A DNA stretch of 64,000 nucleotides, taken from assembly GCA_030068145.1 (NCBI GenBank), contig JAPJBO010000233.1, forward strand, positions 124,001 through 188,000, in the 5' to 3' direction. The notes beneath the pieces are model-generated. The model saw only the letters and a list, made by a program, of their open reading frames with translations, made no database searches and had not been told where the DNA came from. Numbering within the stretch: position 1 is the first letter of the stretch; each line of letters opens with the position of its first letter. Positions 44,495-54,880 of the stretch are shown in pieces. Origin of the DNA: Diplonema papillatum. Lineage: Eukaryota > Euglenozoa > Diplonemea > Diplonemida > Diplonemidae. Made by a program: the position numbers and the translations under genes.

Positions 44495-45185
44495 GAAAGG
44501 AAGGGGACGTTGTCTAGACGCATCACGCCGGACATCGCCCATTACGCCTAACCCGTTGTAGCGCCTTGAGCCCTCGTTGGGCGCCTCTGGCTTGTCAGGA
44601 AGAGGACGTTGTCAAGGCGTAAGATGCCGCACATCGCCCATTACGCCTAACCCGTTGTAGCGCCTTGAGCCCTCGTTGGGCGCCTCTGGCTTGTCAGGAA
44701 GAGGACGCTGTCAAGGCGTAAGATGCCGCACATCGCCCATTACGCCTAACCCGTTGTAGCGCCTTGAGCCCTCGTTGGGCGCCTCTGGCTTGTCAGGAAG
44801 AGGACGCTGTCAAGGCGTAAGATGCCGCACATCGCCCATTACGCCTAACCCGTTGTAGCGCCTTGAGCCCTCGTTGGGCGCCTCTGGCTTGTCAGGAAGA
44901 GGACGCTGTCAAGGCGTAAGATGCCGCACATCGCCCATTACGCCTAACCCGTTGTAGCGCCTTGAGCCCTCGTTGGGCGCCTCTGGCTTGTCAGGAAGAG
45001 GACGCTGTCAAGGCGTAAGATGCCGCACATCGCCCATTACGCCTAACCCGTTGTAGCGCCTTGAGCCCTCGTTGGGCGCCTCTGGCTTGTCAGGAAGAGG
45101 ACGCTGTCAAGGCGTAAGATGCCGCACATCGCCCATTACGCCTAACCCGTTGTAGCGCCTTGAGCCCTCGTTGGGCGCCTCTGGC
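44495..45185. repeat. 99-bp satellite, seven copies
   Basis: Exact 99-bp spacing (44591, 44690, 44789, 44888, 44987, 45086). Unit contains CATCGCCCATTACGCCTAAC and TTGAGCCCTCGTTGGGCGCC. Central copies look identical, the first is diverged, so expansion is recent. Confidence 0.95.
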
Positions 45186-45389
45186 TTTTCAGGAAGAAGA
45201 CGTTTCCGTGGTGCAACGTGTGCAAGCAGTGAAGTCGATCAAGGACAAGGTATTCTACTGGAAGTACTCGTCCGAGGGACACGAAAGCAATTGTCTTCCA
45301 AAGCGTGACAGTGACGACGAGCAGCAGCCAAAACCTCTTTCGCCAAATGTGTAAGATCCATTTACCGTTTCGCCCAACCCCCACAACGC
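45186..45389. other. Short spacer
   Basis: No gene seen between the satellite and the hydrolase 3'-end copies. Confidence 0.3.
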
Positions 45390-45725
45390 TAAGTCCGGTC
45401 TGTAGACATGTGATGCAACGACTGCACTGACAGGTGGCTTGAATCACGTGCCGAAGCGGAGAAACGTTCTGACTGATTCGCGACTCTAGCCGTCGTGGCA
45501 ACGGAACATACGGCTCGTCGTGAAGCTTTCAATACGCGTTTTAAACCCAGGTCAGGCATGAGAAGCGTCCGGCTTCTTGATGTGTGAGACGATGACGACA
45601 TTGGCAGATGGTTCGGTCACGTGCCGACCCAGCGGAGGTACGTGGATGTGCCGGGGGACTCTAGGTGTGTTGGCAACGGAATTTCCGGCTCGTCGTGAAG
45701 CTTCTCAATACGCGCTTTAAGCCCA
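45390..45725 (-). pseudogene. Two diverged copies of the hydrolase 3' end
   Basis: 45550-45690 repeats the last codons and downstream flank of the adjacent hydrolase (GATGTGTGAGACGATGACG, CACGTGCCGACC) at 177-bp spacing; 45415-45560 is an older copy with GGCTCGTCGTGAAGCTTTC. Same pattern as the mannosidase and the 14.4-kb exon. Confidence 0.7.
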
Positions 45726-45727
45726 GG

Positions 45728-46762
45728 TCAGGCGTGAGAAGCGTCCGGCTTGTTGATGTGTGAGACGATGACGGCATTGGCAGATGGTTCGGTCACGTGC
45801 CGACCGAGCGGAGGGACGTGGGTGTGCAGTGGGACTCTGGGCGTGTTGATGTTGAGCAGCTTCGTGACGAACCGGAGGCCCCACCGCGGACTCCGGCTGC
45901 TGGAGCGGTGCAAGCAGTGCAGCCGCGTCGCCTCGACGATGGCAGGCCATCCGCCATGGTCGCGCACGTGCAGAATGCCGCCATGGGCGAGGAGCAGGTA
46001 CTTCACGGGGAGCCCCGCGATGCGGTCAAGCGACGCGAAGTAGTCGGCCTCGGAGTTGACGGGCATCGGGGAGCAGAACTGGCCCTTCAGTAGCAGCATC
46101 ATGTCGGCGGCGTAGAACACGCGCGCGTCCCTGTGCCACAACGCCATCATATGCGACGTGTGGCCCGGGACACTCACCGCAGTCCAATCCTCTAGTCCCG
46201 GCACGGGCTCGCCGTGACGCAGTTCGGCGTCGACAGCCACCGCGCGCGGCGTCTTGAACACGTTCCGCAGCCGCCTCCCGACCTTCCTCGCCGCAAACCC
46301 CATGGCCAAGCAGTCGATCTTCCACTGCACCCAGCCGACCCCCGCCCCGCCGTACCATTCGCACAGGCCCTTCGGGCCGACGACGACCGCGTGTTCCTCC
46401 TCTCGAAACAGCACGGACCCGCCCATGTGGTCCGGGTGGCTGTGGGTCACGACGGCAGTCGCCAGATTCACGCCGGGAAGCCGCTCCCGCAGGTACAGCT
46501 GGATCGGCGGCACGTCGAAGACGGAGGCCGAGTCCAGCAGCGCCGCCTTGCGCTCGCCGGGGTGCTGCACCAGGTAGGTGATCTGCACGTAGCCAGATAC
46601 CGCGTGGATTGTTAGCGGCCGAGCTGCACTCCCCGCCGCAGGCCTTATTACCAACTGCTCGCTCGACACGGCGTCGCCGGCGCCGTGGGACCGCAAAGGC
46701 GGCCCCACCAGTCGGAACGGCCGCAGCCGGAGCCCGGTTCGGCGCATCGCGATCGCCAACAC
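45728..46762 (-). CDS. Metallo-beta-lactamase-fold hydrolase
   Basis: The frame has 344 codons; the best start is the ATG at 46747, giving about 339 residues. The metal motif THSHPDHMGG is intact, followed by the later ligands GHTSHM, the Asp in YAADMMLL and the His in LLLAHGG, so two metals should bind. Substrate cannot be told; the family includes glyoxalase II, lactonases and nucleases. An Arg-rich start (MRRTGLRLRPFRLVG) might be a mitochondrial lead. The last 50 residues (from RSSSRSPRWGLRF) look less conserved, and that end is what has been duplicated downstream. A broken copy of the 5' two thirds lies upstream at 47047-47650. Ends with TGA. Confidence 0.8.
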   Translation of the reverse strand: MLAIAMRRTGLRLRPFRLVGPPLRSHGAGDAVSSEQLVIRPAAGSAARPLTIHAVSGYVQITYLVQHPGERKAALLDSASVFDVPPIQLYLRERLPGVNLATAVVTHSHPDHMGGSVLFREEEHAVVVGPKGLCEWYGGAGVGWVQWKIDCLAMGFAARKVGRRLRNVFKTPRAVAVDAELRHGEPVPGLEDWTAVSVPGHTSHMMALWHRDARVFYAADMMLLLKGQFCSPMPVNSEADYFASLDRIAGLPVKYLLLAHGGILHVRDHGGWPAIVEATRLHCLHRSSSRSPRWGLRFVTKLLNINTPRVPLHTHVPPLGRHVTEPSANAVIVSHINKPDASHA

Positions 46763-46821
46763 CCACCCCTCGCCGCCCCTTCACTCCCTCGTTGTCAATC
46801 CACGGGCATTTCCTGCTGGTC

Positions 46822-46965
46822 TAGAAGGTATAGTTTAGGGTCTCCAGGTGACACCTCTGTGAAATGGGTTCTCTCAAAGCATGAAAGGGCTATTTGCGCG
46901 GGTTGTTTCTTTGGCGTGCAAGTTCATGCATAATAATGGCTAGCCATGTCCGGGACTGTTATTGA
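46822..46965 (-). repeat. RepA fragment between hydrolase and its copy
   Basis: TTTAGGGTCTCCAGGTGACA and GCTAGCCATGTCCGGGACTG mark a shortened RepA. A piece lacking most of the body also lies at 47660-47715. Confidence 0.5.
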
Positions 46966-47046
46966 GCCAACGCCAAGTAGTTTTTTGTGCTTTATTCGGG
47001 TTTCGCTTCGTTCGGCTGCCTGTGACGGCGTTCTTTTTGGGAGTGA

Positions 47047-47650
47047 GAAACCCCCGCTTGAGCGGGCACGGGCTCACCGTGACGCACTTGAACACGTTCC
47101 GCAGCCGCCTCCCGACCTTCCTCGCCGCAAACCCCATGGCCAAGCAGTCGATCTTCCACTGCACCCAGCCGACCCCCGCCCCGCCGTACCATTCGCAGGC
47201 CCTTCGGGCCGACGACGACCACGTGTTCCTCCTCTCGAAACAGCACGGACCCGCCCATGTGGTCCGGGTGGCTGTGGGTCACGACGGCAGTCGCCAGCTT
47301 CACGCTGGGAAGCCGCTCCCGCAGGTACAGCTGGATCGGCGGCACGTCGAAGACGGAGGCCGAGTCCAGCAGCGCCGCCTTGCGCTCGCCGGGGTGCTGC
47401 ACCAGGTAGGTGATTTGCACGTAGCCAGATACCGCGTGGATTGTTAGCGGCCGAGCTGCACTCCCCGCCGCAGGCCTTATTACCAACTGCTCGCTCGACA
47501 CGGCGTCGCCGGCGCCGTGGGACCGCAAAGGCGGCCCCACCAGTCGGAACGGCCGCAGCGGAGCCCGGTTCGGCGCATCGCGATCGCCAACACCCACCCC
47601 TCGCCGCCCCTTCACTCCCTCGTTGTCAATCCACGGGCATTTCCTGCAAA
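47047..47650 (-). pseudogene. Broken duplicate of the hydrolase 5' exon
   Basis: Very close to 46200-46805. Retains THSHPDHMGG and the upstream part but carries small indels: one shifts the N-terminal frame near 47560 and one removes bases around the LCEWYGG segment near 47198. The second half of the fold (GHTSHM onward) is absent, so it cannot be active. High identity points to a recent event. Confidence 0.8.
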
Positions 47651-47727
47651 TATATTTACAGGCGTTTTTGGAGTCAAAGTTCACTTGAGATTTAGGGTCT
47701 CTGGGTGACTTATAGGGTGCAAGTTGT

Positions 47728-48165
47728 AGAGTGCTTTTGTTAAAAGTACAGTGCGTCCATGGTGAGGTTGTTCGTAGTCTGTTTGCAGTCTTTTTTAGAG
47801 CGCAAGTCCACTTAAGCGTGTTATCCAGAGGGCTTTTGTTAAAAGTACAGTGCATCCACGGTGAGGTTCTTCGTAGTCTTTTTTTAGAGTGCAAGGTCAC
47901 TTAAGCGCTTTTGTTAAAAGTACAGTGCTTCCACGGTGAGTTCTTCGTAGTCTGGTTGCAGTCTTTTTTAGAAGTTCACTGAAGCGTTTTACCCAGAGGG
48001 CTTTTGTTAAAAGTACAGTGCATCCACGGTGAGGTTCTTCGTAGTCTTTTTTAGAGTGCAAGGTCACTTAAGCGCTTTTGCTAAAAGTACAGTGCATCCA
48101 CGGTGAGGTTCTTCGTAGTCTGGTTGCAGTCTTTTTTTTTTTAGAGGGCAAGTTCACTGAAGTGC
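47728..48165. repeat. Tandem array of about five 80-100-bp units
   Basis: Each unit has TTTTGTTAAAAGTACAGTGC, CCACGGTGAGG, TTCTTCGTAGTC and TTTTTTAGAG(T)GCAAG. The last word matches the A-tail end of RepA, as if that tail had been amplified. Confidence 0.75.
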
Positions 48166-48554
48166 GGGTGTGGCCACTCCCGCACTTTTTCACTTCCGCA
48201 TTGACTGTGGCTCCTGAAGTAACCAACCAAAACCCGTGTAGTCACCAACCACGAAACCCCGTGCAGTCAAATTCGGAATTGTGACCGACCTCCACGTGCG
48301 TACACGGCTTTTGACCGAAACTCGGAGCACTGCCAGTAGCCTACGAATCTCAGAACGCAAAGCAAAGAGTGAAGATACGATGCCTTTCCTGGCCTGATAG
48401 CGACCATATTTTGTACAAGTATCAGCACCCGCCGGAAACGCAACAAGAGCCGGGATTAAGAAACGTGCTGTAGCCCGACACAAAACACAGGTGAATTCTG
48501 CGTCTTGGTGTGTCACTGGTTGTTGCACGAGGGGACACAGCTCAGAAAGCGGCG
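48166..48554. other. Unannotated stretch
   Basis: No gene recognised. CAACCAAAACC(C)GTG-type words are doubled near 48220-48260. Confidence 0.3.
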
Positions 48555-48713
48555 TTTAGGTTTACGGGACGGGACGGTGAGCATAAAGAGCGCCTGACTC
48601 CGTGTGGCCATGCGCTATGCAAGAAATGCGTAGCTTTGATATTGCTGTTAAAAAACTTTACTTGGAATGTGCGAAAGCATCTGACGGTGCCAGAGCAAGA
48701 GTTCCCGCATTAG
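48555..48713 (+). CDS. Partial RING-finger-like exon
   Basis: The frame reads RDGEHKERLTPCGHALCKKC, matching the central CGHxxCxxC of RING E3 ligases, followed by VALILLLKN. The first Cys pair and the last CPxC pair are not in this stretch, so it would be a fragment or one exon. Too short for confidence. Confidence 0.3.
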   Translation, partial: FRFTGRDGEHKERLTPCGHALCKKCVALILLLKNFTWNVRKHLTVPEQEFPH

Positions 48714-48739
48714 CGGGTGGTTTTCAAAACACGGGCGCT

Positions 48740-48965
48740 CAGGGCCTTCTTAAGATAGTGAACATGTATAGAGCCGGCGGAGAAGGGATGGCACCGCCTC
48801 CTCTTGTGACCGGTGAGAGGTTCGCACCACAGGAGACCAGCAGGCGCAGTCTTGCCTGCGTCCGCTGCCTGCATGGCGGCTGAACACTTTCCGCTGTCCG
48901 TGGTTCAATGGAGCTTCTAGCAGGGAGTGTCCCTGGAGACGTGCCTAGCAATTGCCTTGGGGAGG
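48740..48965 (-). pseudogene. Ankyrin-gene 3'-end remnant 1
   Basis: GACCAGCAGGCGCAG...CTGCATGGCGGCTGAACACTT matches 55798-55862 of the ankyrin gene with many changes; 48890-48960 resembles the gene's very end (GGTTCAATGG, AGCTTCTAGCAGGGAGTGTC). Confidence 0.6.
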
Positions 48966-49214
48966 TGATTTCGCCTTGTTTTCGCATTCTGCGGCCGCTA
49001 TTTCAGCCCAAACGAGCGTCCGACCACTTTTCCCGCATTTCCGGAGCGTTTTATGGCCACCTGAGTGGCAGGTTTCGAGTTTTGGGTTTCTGGCGACGCC
49101 CAGTTTGGGTTTCTGATGTTTTTACTCAGGGGGAGTCGTGCCGAAGGGCAACTTGGACGGCCGCAGTTGGGGTTTCCAGATTGCAGCGCCTCAGCTGCAA
49201 GACTACTTCGTTAT

Positions 49215-49471
49215 CAGGACGGTGATGGGAGTGTTACAGCTCGTCGCAAGGCCTCTGACGTTGCCAAATCGAAAGCTTTCCGCACTATGTCTTGCGGGCA
49301 CACCGCCGGCGAGAATGGTGTCAGCGCACTAGAAATGCCCGTTGCCCACTCGCCAGCAAGCTGCAGCCTTGCTAGCGTTGGCTGCTTGTACAGCAGCTCT
49401 GAACACTCCCCGTTCTTGTTGCCAGCGGTTAAGCTCAGCTCCGTAGTTAATCGATGGAAAGCTTCTCCTCG
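49215..49471 (-). pseudogene. Ankyrin-gene 3'-end remnant 2, cut by the retroelement
   Basis: CAAATCGAAAGCTTTCCGCAC and following match 55200 and 55658 onward. Its end (TCGATGGAAAGCTTCTC) stops where the retroelement pair begins; the corresponding remainder resumes at 55131. Confidence 0.65.
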
Positions 49472-49472
49472 G

Positions 49473-50878
49473 TTTTATTTCCCTTCTCTGGGGAAGAGCT
49501 GCCGCGCCAAACCTCGCTTCTTTGTACCACATGCGGAGAAAAGAGAAAGAGAGACATAAATAGAGACAGAGAGGGTTTGGAGGAGGACGCTGGCGTGCGT
49601 CGGGGCCAGTGAGAAGCACCGGCCACCTTGCTAGATACATCCTGCCGCGGAAAAGGAGCCCTTTCATTCGCTGGGGTCAGCACCCCTGCGGAGGCCCTCT
49701 TCCGTGTGCCTTCACGCGGAAGGAAACAGTAGGCAGGATTGTATCGGTCTGTGTTGAGCAAGGATTTCTTCTTCCTTGTCGCACAAGGGGAAAGGAGGAG
49801 GAAAACAGAAGATCCAGGGCAGTGCGGAGGGGATGCAGTAATCACGCTTCCAGCCTCATGCACGCACGTGCCCGATGCCCTCTGTGGAGCGGAAGGAAGT
49901 CAGCCCTCTGCTGAGGGGAAAAGCTGCATAGCCCTCTGCGGAGGGAAAAGCAACGTCATTTCCCGCACGGGGAAGCCCGCCCTCTGCTGAGGGGAAAACG
50001 CTGCACGATGCCACCCCTGCTGGGGAGCCCTCTGCGGAGGGAGCGCGACGTCATTTCCCGCACGGGGAAGCCAGCCCTCTGCTGAGGGGAAAACGCTGCA
50101 CGATGCCACCCCTGCTGGGGAGCCCTCTGCGGAGGGAGCGCGACGTCATTTCCCGCACGGGGAAGCCAGCCCTCTGCTGAGGGGAAAACGCTGCACGATG
50201 CCACCCCTGCTGGGGAGCCCTCTGCGGAGGGAGCGCGACGTCATTTCCCGCACGGGGAAGCCAGCCCTCTGCTGAGGGGAAAACGCTGCACGATGCCACC
50301 CCTGCTGGGGAGCCCTCTGCGGAGGGAGCGCGACGTCATTTCCCGCACGGGGAAGCCAGCCCTCTGCTGAGGGGAAAACGCTGCACGATGCCACCCCTGC
50401 TGGGGAGCCCTCTGCGGAGGGAGCGCGACGTCATTTCCCGCACGGGGAAGCCAGCCCTCTGCTGAGGGGAAAACGCTGCACGATGCCACCCCTGCTGGGG
50501 AGCCCTCTGCGGAGGGAGTGCGACGTCATTTCCCGCACGGGGAAGCCAGCCCTCTGCCGAGGGGAAACGCTGCACGATGCCATCGGGGGACCCTCGCGGA
50601 GGGAAGAAGTTCATGGCGCGATACCCTCATCGCATTGGGAGGGAGGGAGGGAACTTTTTTAAGCCCGGCGGAGGTCAACTGACCGGAGCTACCGGGGAGA
50701 GTGTGCTTACGTTGTGTGGTAACCTGATACGTTCGTGTGGTATGCGTCGATTGTCTAATGAGCTTGAAGCCCCGCATGGGCGCTTTGTTCCGTGCTGTGG
50801 GCGCCGCCCGATGCACGCGGTGATTCGTTTGCGACAATAAAACCTGAGGGAAAAAGACTGCGTGTTTATCCCTCTCAA
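49473..50878 (-). mobile_element. SIRE-like element carrying a 95-bp satellite
   Basis: Left end 49473-49735 and right end 50652-50878 match, apparently base for base over nearly all their length, the two ends of the adjacent VIPER-type element. In place of coding DNA it holds a 95-bp satellite. It lies head to tail with the larger element (junction at 50878/50879). Young, judging from end identity. Confidence 0.8.
49870..50595. repeat. 95-bp satellite inside the SIRE-like element
   Basis: About seven near-identical units, spacing exactly 95 bp. Each has three small hairpins (CCCTCTGCGGAGGG, CCTCTGCTGAGG, CCCTGCTGGGG) and CGACGTCATTTCCCGCACGG. The outer units are degenerate. Confidence 0.95.
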
Positions 50879-51182
50879 TTTTATTTCCCTTCTCTGGGGA
50901 AGAGCTGCCGCGCCAAACCTCGCTTCTTTGTACCACATGCGGAGAAAAGAGAAAGAGAGACATAAATAGAGACAGAGAGGGTTTGGAGGAGGACGCTGGC
51001 GTGCGTCGGGGCCAGTGAGAAGCACCGGCCACCTTGCTAGATACATCCTGCCGCGGAAAAGGAGCCCTTTCATTCGCTGGGGTCAGCACCCCTGCGGAGG
51101 CCCTCTTCCGTGTGCCTTCACGCGGAAGGAAACAGTAGGCATTATTTAAAGACGCCGCGCCCCCCTCCCCCCCCTCAATCTC

Positions 51183-52960
51183 TCAGTCTCTGGTGTCCAG
51201 GTCGGCGACCATGTTCTCGCCCGGAACCAGATGGGTGAGCACGTCCGCATCGCGCAGGCGCTCCTGCATCTCAACGATGAGGCGGTTTTCCGCTGGGTGC
51301 GGGGACGCAAGCTTTCGGTGGCGGCTCTCGGCCGTGCTGTTGTCGTGGAAGACATCCAGCGTCACCCACCCAGTCGTGACGTGTCGAGCCAGCAGGACGC
51401 CAAGAATCGCCGTCACCAGCTCGCGCCGCCGAATCGGCGTCGGCGGAGCCAGCCTCGCCAGCCGATCCTTCCATCTCCAGCTCTCGCGAGCGAGGACGGT
51501 CCGTCGCGTCGGATCCAGGACGACCACCCCACCTCCCTGGTCGGATGCGTCCGTCCAGACGTGCACTCGCCGCGCTGGGCGCCTGACTCTGCGGGGGGAA
51601 GCGTCCCCCAGCCAGCGATCACCAGCTTCCAGCTCCGCGAGCAGCTCCTGCGGGAGCTCCACGAGCGTGTCCCAGTCGCGGTAGGTGAGGCACCTGCCAC
51701 TCACCAGTCGGCTCGCACGCAGCAGCCCGGGATACGCCGCCGCCGGGGACCTCATGACGTACAGTGCCCAGCGCAGGCACCCGATACGCTGTGCCAGGGC
51801 CCGGAAGGACGTCACGCGTTGCGGCTTGTTCGCGCGGCAGACTGCTGCCCATTCCCGCGGGATCGCGATCGTCTTTGTAGCTAGGTCCAGATCCAGACCG
51901 TTGAAGGTACCGACTTGCGAGGGGCCTTGCGCCTTGTCCTCCCGGATCTGGATCCTGGTGTCGGCAAGCACGGCCCTCAGGCTCCGCTCGTCCCGGACGA
52001 CGTCGGACCTTGTCCAGCCCCCGTAGGCTATGTCGTCGTAGATCGCCAGACTGCGGCTTCCGATGCCGGCCAGTCGGCGGACCCCCAGGGTCGTCAGCTG
52101 GGCGATCGCCGGCGCGCGCGCAATGCCCGGGACGGCTATCCGGAAGACGTAGTACGCGTTGGCCGCCCTAAACCCCAGGTAGTCCGCCAGCGCGTCGGAC
52201 ACCGGAAGCTGGTAGAAGTAGCCCAGCAGGTCTAGGGTCGCGAACCAAGCGTGGTCCAGGACGAAGCCCTCCACATCCCTGAGCGACGGGGTGATGGGGG
52301 ACAGCGGTTGGGAGGTGCGGCTGTCAAAGGGCCTGCCATCGATCAGCAGACGGGTCTCTTCCTTCCCCTTTTTCGGGATTTTGAACACCTTCAGAGTGAT
52401 CCGCGGCCTCTTTTCGACTCTCCTAACGACGCCACTCTGCAGCATCACCGCCAGGTCGGCCTCAGTGATGTCCGAGCTCGGTGGAGCGTGGTGCCTCTCG
52501 TGCGAGAGGAGCATGGGCTCTCGCGTCAGCTGGCGCAGGACGCGAATCTCGTCCTCCCACAGGCCTCGCTCGACCTTCCCGTAGTCGGCCTTTGTGACCG
52601 GCATGGTGTCGATGGGCCCGCGGGACGTTCTGTACACCGGGCTCGGTGCCTTCGTGTACGTCCTCGATGCCAGTTCCGATAGCGCCTCTTCCTGAGCCCG
52701 AACCCCTTCGACGTGCGTGCTCACGTCCCCGCGCAGCAGCCAGTCTTCCAAGGTCACCGCCCTGTCGAAGTCGGCCTCGCTCTGCTCGCCCATGTCGCCC
52801 CGTAACCGGCTTTCCCCCCATGCGAGCAGGCGGTCCAGATACCCGGCTGCCCCGGGATGGCGGCTGTTTGCCCAGTCCCGCAGGGGATGCGAGCTCTTCA
52901 GGTCCTGTGCGTACTCGGGGCAGAACGTGCTCGTCCTGGCCGCACCCTTCACCTTGAGCA
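51183..52960 (-). CDS. Reverse transcriptase and RNase H part of the VIPER-like element
   Basis: Third part of the element in coding order. The RT fingers and palm (around WFATLDLLGYFYQLPVSDAL) are followed by an RNase H domain (HVWTDASDQGGGVVVLD) at the C-terminal end. Its reading frame overlaps that of the recombinase part, a common arrangement in this group. The frame is also open further upstream than the recognisable domain. Confidence 0.85.
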
Positions 52961-53815
52961 CGCCATCAGGTCGCCGCTCACCGGCGTGTGGAGCAGCAGC
53001 GACGCGCGAGCCGTCCTCACGCTGTCCGGGGTCAGGCAGCCCCAGAGATAACGCTTCAACGTGTCCTTGGACTGGTGACGGGCCATGAGCAGGAGGTCCT
53101 CCCAGCCCGCCCCGCTTCTGGCCAGGTGCTGGAGCGCCCCTCTCTTCCAGCTGTGCTCTGCACAAACCGGGAACAGCTTCCTCGCTTCCCGCAACAGCTT
53201 CCTCGTCGTGGCCTCGGTGAAGCGAGCCCCCCGCTGCACCCACCTGCTTACTCGCAGCGCCACGCCCAGGGGGACCCGGTAAGTCACCTCTGACTCCCTC
53301 ATACGAAGGCTCGCCTCCTTCGTGGTCCACCACGAAACTCGGAGCAGACCCGGCCCCACGATGACCACGTCTGTCGGGGCCAGGGCCCGCAGGTCCGCCA
53401 TCCGCAGCGCTCCCGCCCACGCCAGGCAGGCAGCCACCGTCACCTGCTCGTCGCCGCCCCTGACCAGCCCCTCGACGAGGGTCCGTTGCTGCTCCAGCGT
53501 GATCGGGGGGGCATGCGCCGGCACTTCCCTGCGCTCGAGCCTGGCTTTGAGGATGGCCTTCTTCATGGCCGCCAGATCCCCCGACGGCACCCCGAGCTTC
53601 GCCCCCAGCACCTCGACGTACTTGCCGACGGAGGCCGTGCGCATCTCGCCGGTCCTCGGCCTGCCTCTCTGCCCCGGCACCCTCGCGACGTACGCTTCCA
53701 ACTGCTCCTGTGTCATGCCCTTGCCGAGCATGGCGGTCGCGAACGCCTTGATTCTCAGCGCGGGGGGAGCCGCCTGCAACCCCGCCACGGCTGTGAACCG
53801 CGTCAGCGACGCCAC
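52949..53815 (-). CDS. Tyrosine recombinase part of the VIPER-like element
   Basis: 288 codons. The core-fold signature residues of tyrosine recombinases are seen in order: Arg in the AGALRMADLRAL block, the HxxR box, and the late His and Tyr in the block ending KRYLWG. It would carry out integration of a DNA intermediate. Confidence 0.8.
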   Translation of the reverse strand: MASLTRFTAVAGLQAAPPALRIKAFATAMLGKGMTQEQLEAYVARVPGQRGRPRTGEMRTASVGKYVEVLGAKLGVPSGDLAAMKKAILKARLERREVPAHAPPITLEQQRTLVEGLVRGGDEQVTVAACLAWAGALRMADLRALAPTDVVIVGPGLLRVSWWTTKEASLRMRESEVTYRVPLGVALRVSRWVQRGARFTEATTRKLLREARKLFPVCAEHSWKRGALQHLARSGAGWEDLLLMARHQSKDTLKRYLWGCLTPDSVRTARASLLLHTPVSGDLMACSR

Positions 53816-53917
53816 GATCGACGCCCGCTGCGCCGTCGTCTTCTTCGAGGTCGCGCCGCCCTCGAAAACCGCGACCCGCCTCTCCCACGCGGCAAACCCC
53901 CCTCTCTGGGAGGGGAG

Positions 53918-54880
53918 TCACCCGTTTTTTGTCCTGCGGGAGACGGGCCCGTGCGAGAAACGGCAGTCCACCCTTGTGCATCTGCCTGCTTTGAAATTGC
54001 GGCAGGCCGGCGCCTGACGCGGAGGGACCCCCCGAGCGCGGGGCGGAACCGACTTGGGCGCCGCCTTAAACTGCGCCGTGAACCGGCGCCGGGCCTGCCG
54101 CACTCTCTCGGGCAGAAGTTCCACCCTCAGCACGTCGCGCATCACTAGCGCTGCGCTGGGGTCGCGGGTCTCGTACTCCGCGTTCTGCTCCTCGTAGGAG
54201 TGGAAGAGCCCCCCCAGGCGGAGGATCCACATTCGTTTCGGGGGACCGGATTCCCCGCGGCGCAGGCGGACGAGGTCACGGACCCGTTCCGTGACATCGT
54301 CCCGCCTGTCCTGCAGCTGTTGGTTCCCTTTGAACCTGTACAGCCTTCGGACTGCGTCCTCAAACCCCCGCATGTTTGCCGCCGTCGGCTGCATTGTTCT
54401 CCACCGCTCCGGGTCGAGGAACGCGAAGTCGTCATCGTCGTCATCGTCGCCGACGTCCTGCCCCGCGACTGCCGCGCCATCCAGCAGCGCGAGCACCTCG
54501 CGCTCGTCTTCGAGGCTGCCCAGCTCCCGCTGCAGCGTCGGGCCCAGGCCCGCCCAGAACCCTGGGTCCTGCTCGTCAAAGGCGAGAAAGATTTCTTCCG
54601 CCCTCGCCCTCGGCAGGCCGGGCATGAGCTCGGCCGGCATCAGTGGTACCCCCCCCTCTCCCGGTAGCTCCTCTCCGCCTCTTGGCCTCTTGGCCTCCTT
54701 CTCCGCCTCGTCCTGCTCACGTGCCCTCTTCTGGGCAGCGCCGATCTCCCTCTCGGCGGCTTCAACTTCGGCCTCACGCCGGGCCAGGCCTGCCTCGAGA
54801 TCGAGAAGGCGCTTCTCCAGGAGAGCCAGCCCCTCGGCGTCCCTCTGCAGGGCGTTCTGCTGTTGCTGCTTGGGGGGCAT
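53918..54880 (-). CDS. Gag-like protein of the VIPER-like element
   Basis: 320 codons from an ATG. N-terminal coiled coil (ALLEKRLLDLEAGLARREAE), acidic middle, and a C-terminal CCCH zinc finger (CRNFKAGRCTRVDCRFSH). First in coding order, just inside the element's 5' end, as for Gag-type nucleic-acid-binding proteins of this group. Confidence 0.7.
   Translation of the reverse strand: MPPKQQQQNALQRDAEGLALLEKRLLDLEAGLARREAEVEAAEREIGAAQKRAREQDEAEKEAKRPRGGEELPGEGGVPLMPAELMPGLPRARAEEIFLAFDEQDPGFWAGLGPTLQRELGSLEDEREVLALLDGAAVAGQDVGDDDDDDDFAFLDPERWRTMQPTAANMRGFEDAVRRLYRFKGNQQLQDRRDDVTERVRDLVRLRRGESGPPKRMWILRLGGLFHSYEEQNAEYETRDPSAALVMRDVLRVELLPERVRQARRRFTAQFKAAPKSVPPRARGVPPRQAPACRNFKAGRCTRVDCRFSHGPVSRRTKNG

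Noticed and set aside
44495-45185. Regular array resembling a CRISPR
   Set aside because: Units are contiguous identical repeats without variable spacers; the window is eukaryotic. The same applies to the arrays at 18168, 37436, 49870 and 63422.
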